This document shows, in pieces, positions 7,240 to 8,021 of a stretch of 8,021 bases of DNA. This DNA comes from an uncultured Ruminococcus sp. Its GTDB lineage: Bacteria > Bacillota > Clostridia > Lachnospirales > Lachnospiraceae. Each line of letters opens with the position of its first letter. The stretch's first letter is position 1. Under the pieces are notes generated by a model that was given only the letters and a program-made list of their open reading frames with translations, was not told where the DNA came from and made no database searches. Location: assembly GCA_900544395.1 (NCBI GenBank), contig UQVC01000058.1, positions 1 through 8,021 on the forward strand, given 5' to 3'. The position numbers and the translations under genes were made by a program.

Positions 7240-8021
7240 ATGGAAGGGACAAGAAAAGAACACTGGTGGAGGGATGCGGTGATCTACCAGATTTATCCGC
7301 GCAGCTTTCAGGACAGCAATGGAGATGGAATTGGAGATCTGCGAGGGATCATTCAGAGACTGGATTATTTAAAAGAGCTGGGAATCGATGCGATCTGGCT
7401 GTCTCCGGTCTGCAAATCTCCGCAGGATGACAATGGATATGACATCTCTGATTATCAGGATATCGATCCTATGTTCGGAAGTCTGGATGACATGGAAGAG
7501 CTGATAAAAGAAGCCAAAAAGAGAAATATCCGGATTATCATGGATCTTGTGTTAAACCATTCTTCTGATGAGCATCGCTGGTTTCAGGAGGCAAAGAAAA
7601 GCAAGGATAACCCGTACCATGACTATTATGTCTGGAGAGATGGGAAAGAGGGCGTGTATCCGAATGATATGAGATCCGTATTTGGGGGACCTGCCTGGGA
7701 ATGGGTGCCGGAACTGGAACAGTACTATTTTCACCAGTTTTCGGTAAAACAGCCGGATCTGAACTGGGAGAATCCAAAAGTGCGCCGTGAGATCTATGAC
7801 ATGATCCTCTGGTGGATGGAAAAAGGAGCGGGCGGATTCCGTCTGGATGTGATCGATCAGATCGCCAAGGAGCCGGATCAAAAGATCACAAACAACGGAC
7901 CGAGACTCCATGAGTTTATTCAGGAACTGAGCAGGGAAACATTCCAAAAGGGAGATCTGATCACAGTAGGAGAGGCATGGGGCGCAGATATTGAACGCGC
8001 CAAATTGTACAGCAATCCGGA
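7240..8021 (+). CDS. Oligo-1,6-glucosidase / glucan 1,6-alpha-glucosidase, DexB-like (GH13_31), 3' end cut off by the window
   Basis: Probably releases glucose from the non-reducing end of alpha-1,6-linked oligosaccharides such as isomaltose, panose or isomaltooligosaccharides in the cytoplasm. From the ATG at 7240, 260 complete codons are visible of an expected 540-560; no stop is reached. HWWRDAVIYQIYPRSFQD opens the TIM barrel. D25, N27, D29, I31 and D33 form the usual calcium-binding loop. Region I is DLVLNH (D102, N106, H107), followed by SSDEHRWF. FGGPAWEW and QPDLNWENPKVR are family signatures. Nucleophile D203 lies in GFRLDVID, and acid/base E245 in VGEAWGA. V204, next to the nucleophile, is the residue linked to alpha-1,6 preference in this family. 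The 42-residue gap between D203 and E245, and the NNGPRLHEF...YSNP stretch, resemble Streptococcus mutans DexB (194/236, from memory) more than Bacillus oligo-1,6-glucosidase (199/255). The third catalytic Asp lies outside the window. An alpha-1,4-glucosidase remains possible. Confidence 0.9.
   Translation, partial: MEGTRKEHWWRDAVIYQIYPRSFQDSNGDGIGDLRGIIQRLDYLKELGIDAIWLSPVCKSPQDDNGYDISDYQDIDPMFGSLDDMEELIKEAKKRNIRIIMDLVLNHSSDEHRWFQEAKKSKDNPYHDYYVWRDGKEGVYPNDMRSVFGGPAWEWVPELEQYYFHQFSVKQPDLNWENPKVRREIYDMILWWMEKGAGGFRLDVIDQIAKEPDQKITNNGPRLHEFIQELSRETFQKGDLITVGEAWGADIERAKLYSNP

Overview
This window is a single, tightly packed run of five plus-strand genes for breaking down glycogen and maltodextrin. 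It suggests a Gram-positive anaerobe of the class Clostridia, probably a gut member of the Lachnospiraceae. That placement is an inference. It rests on the short, clostridial-type glycogen phosphorylase, the strong AAAGGAG ribosome-binding sites, the moderate GC content (mid-40s by eye) and the heavy use of GGA, CAG, AGA and CTG codons. No marker gene in the window settles genus or species.

Layout: (1) 1-1671, the C-terminal part of a GH133 amylo-alpha-1,6-glucosidase (debranching enzyme), whose start lies before the window. (2) 1699-3960, glycogen/maltodextrin phosphorylase GlgP. (3) 3991-5460, 4-alpha-glucanotransferase MalQ (GH77). (4) 5473-7227, a GH13_20 neopullulanase/cyclomaltodextrinase-type alpha-glycosidase. 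(5) 7240 to the window end, the N-terminal half of a GH13_31 alpha-glucosidase resembling DexB-type glucan 1,6-alpha-glucosidases. Spacers are only 27, 30, 12 and 12 bases, and each holds a good ribosome-binding site. I see no promoter, terminator, RNA gene, mobile element or CRISPR array. There is no gene-free stretch longer than 30 bases, and nothing convincing is encoded on the minus strand.

How the genes work together: GlgP shortens linear alpha-1,4 chains by phosphorolysis to glucose 1-phosphate and stalls near branch points. MalQ reshuffles short oligosaccharides and maltose into longer chains that GlgP can use. The GH133 enzyme hydrolyses alpha-1,6 branch stubs. The GH13_20 enzyme opens or cuts cyclic, branched or linear maltodextrins, and the GH13_31 enzyme trims alpha-1,6-linked oligosaccharides to glucose. 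None of the four visible N-termini carries a signal peptide, so the pathway is cytoplasmic. Catalytic residues are present in every family where they fall inside the window. The operon extends beyond both ends of the window, so its promoter, regulator and any transporter are not visible.

I did not find a new type of biological system. The points most worth a second look are a strong bulged hairpin early in malQ, the fact that frame +1 of the whole 8 kb holds only four stop codons, the compact phosphorylase, and the overlapping alpha-1,6 activities.
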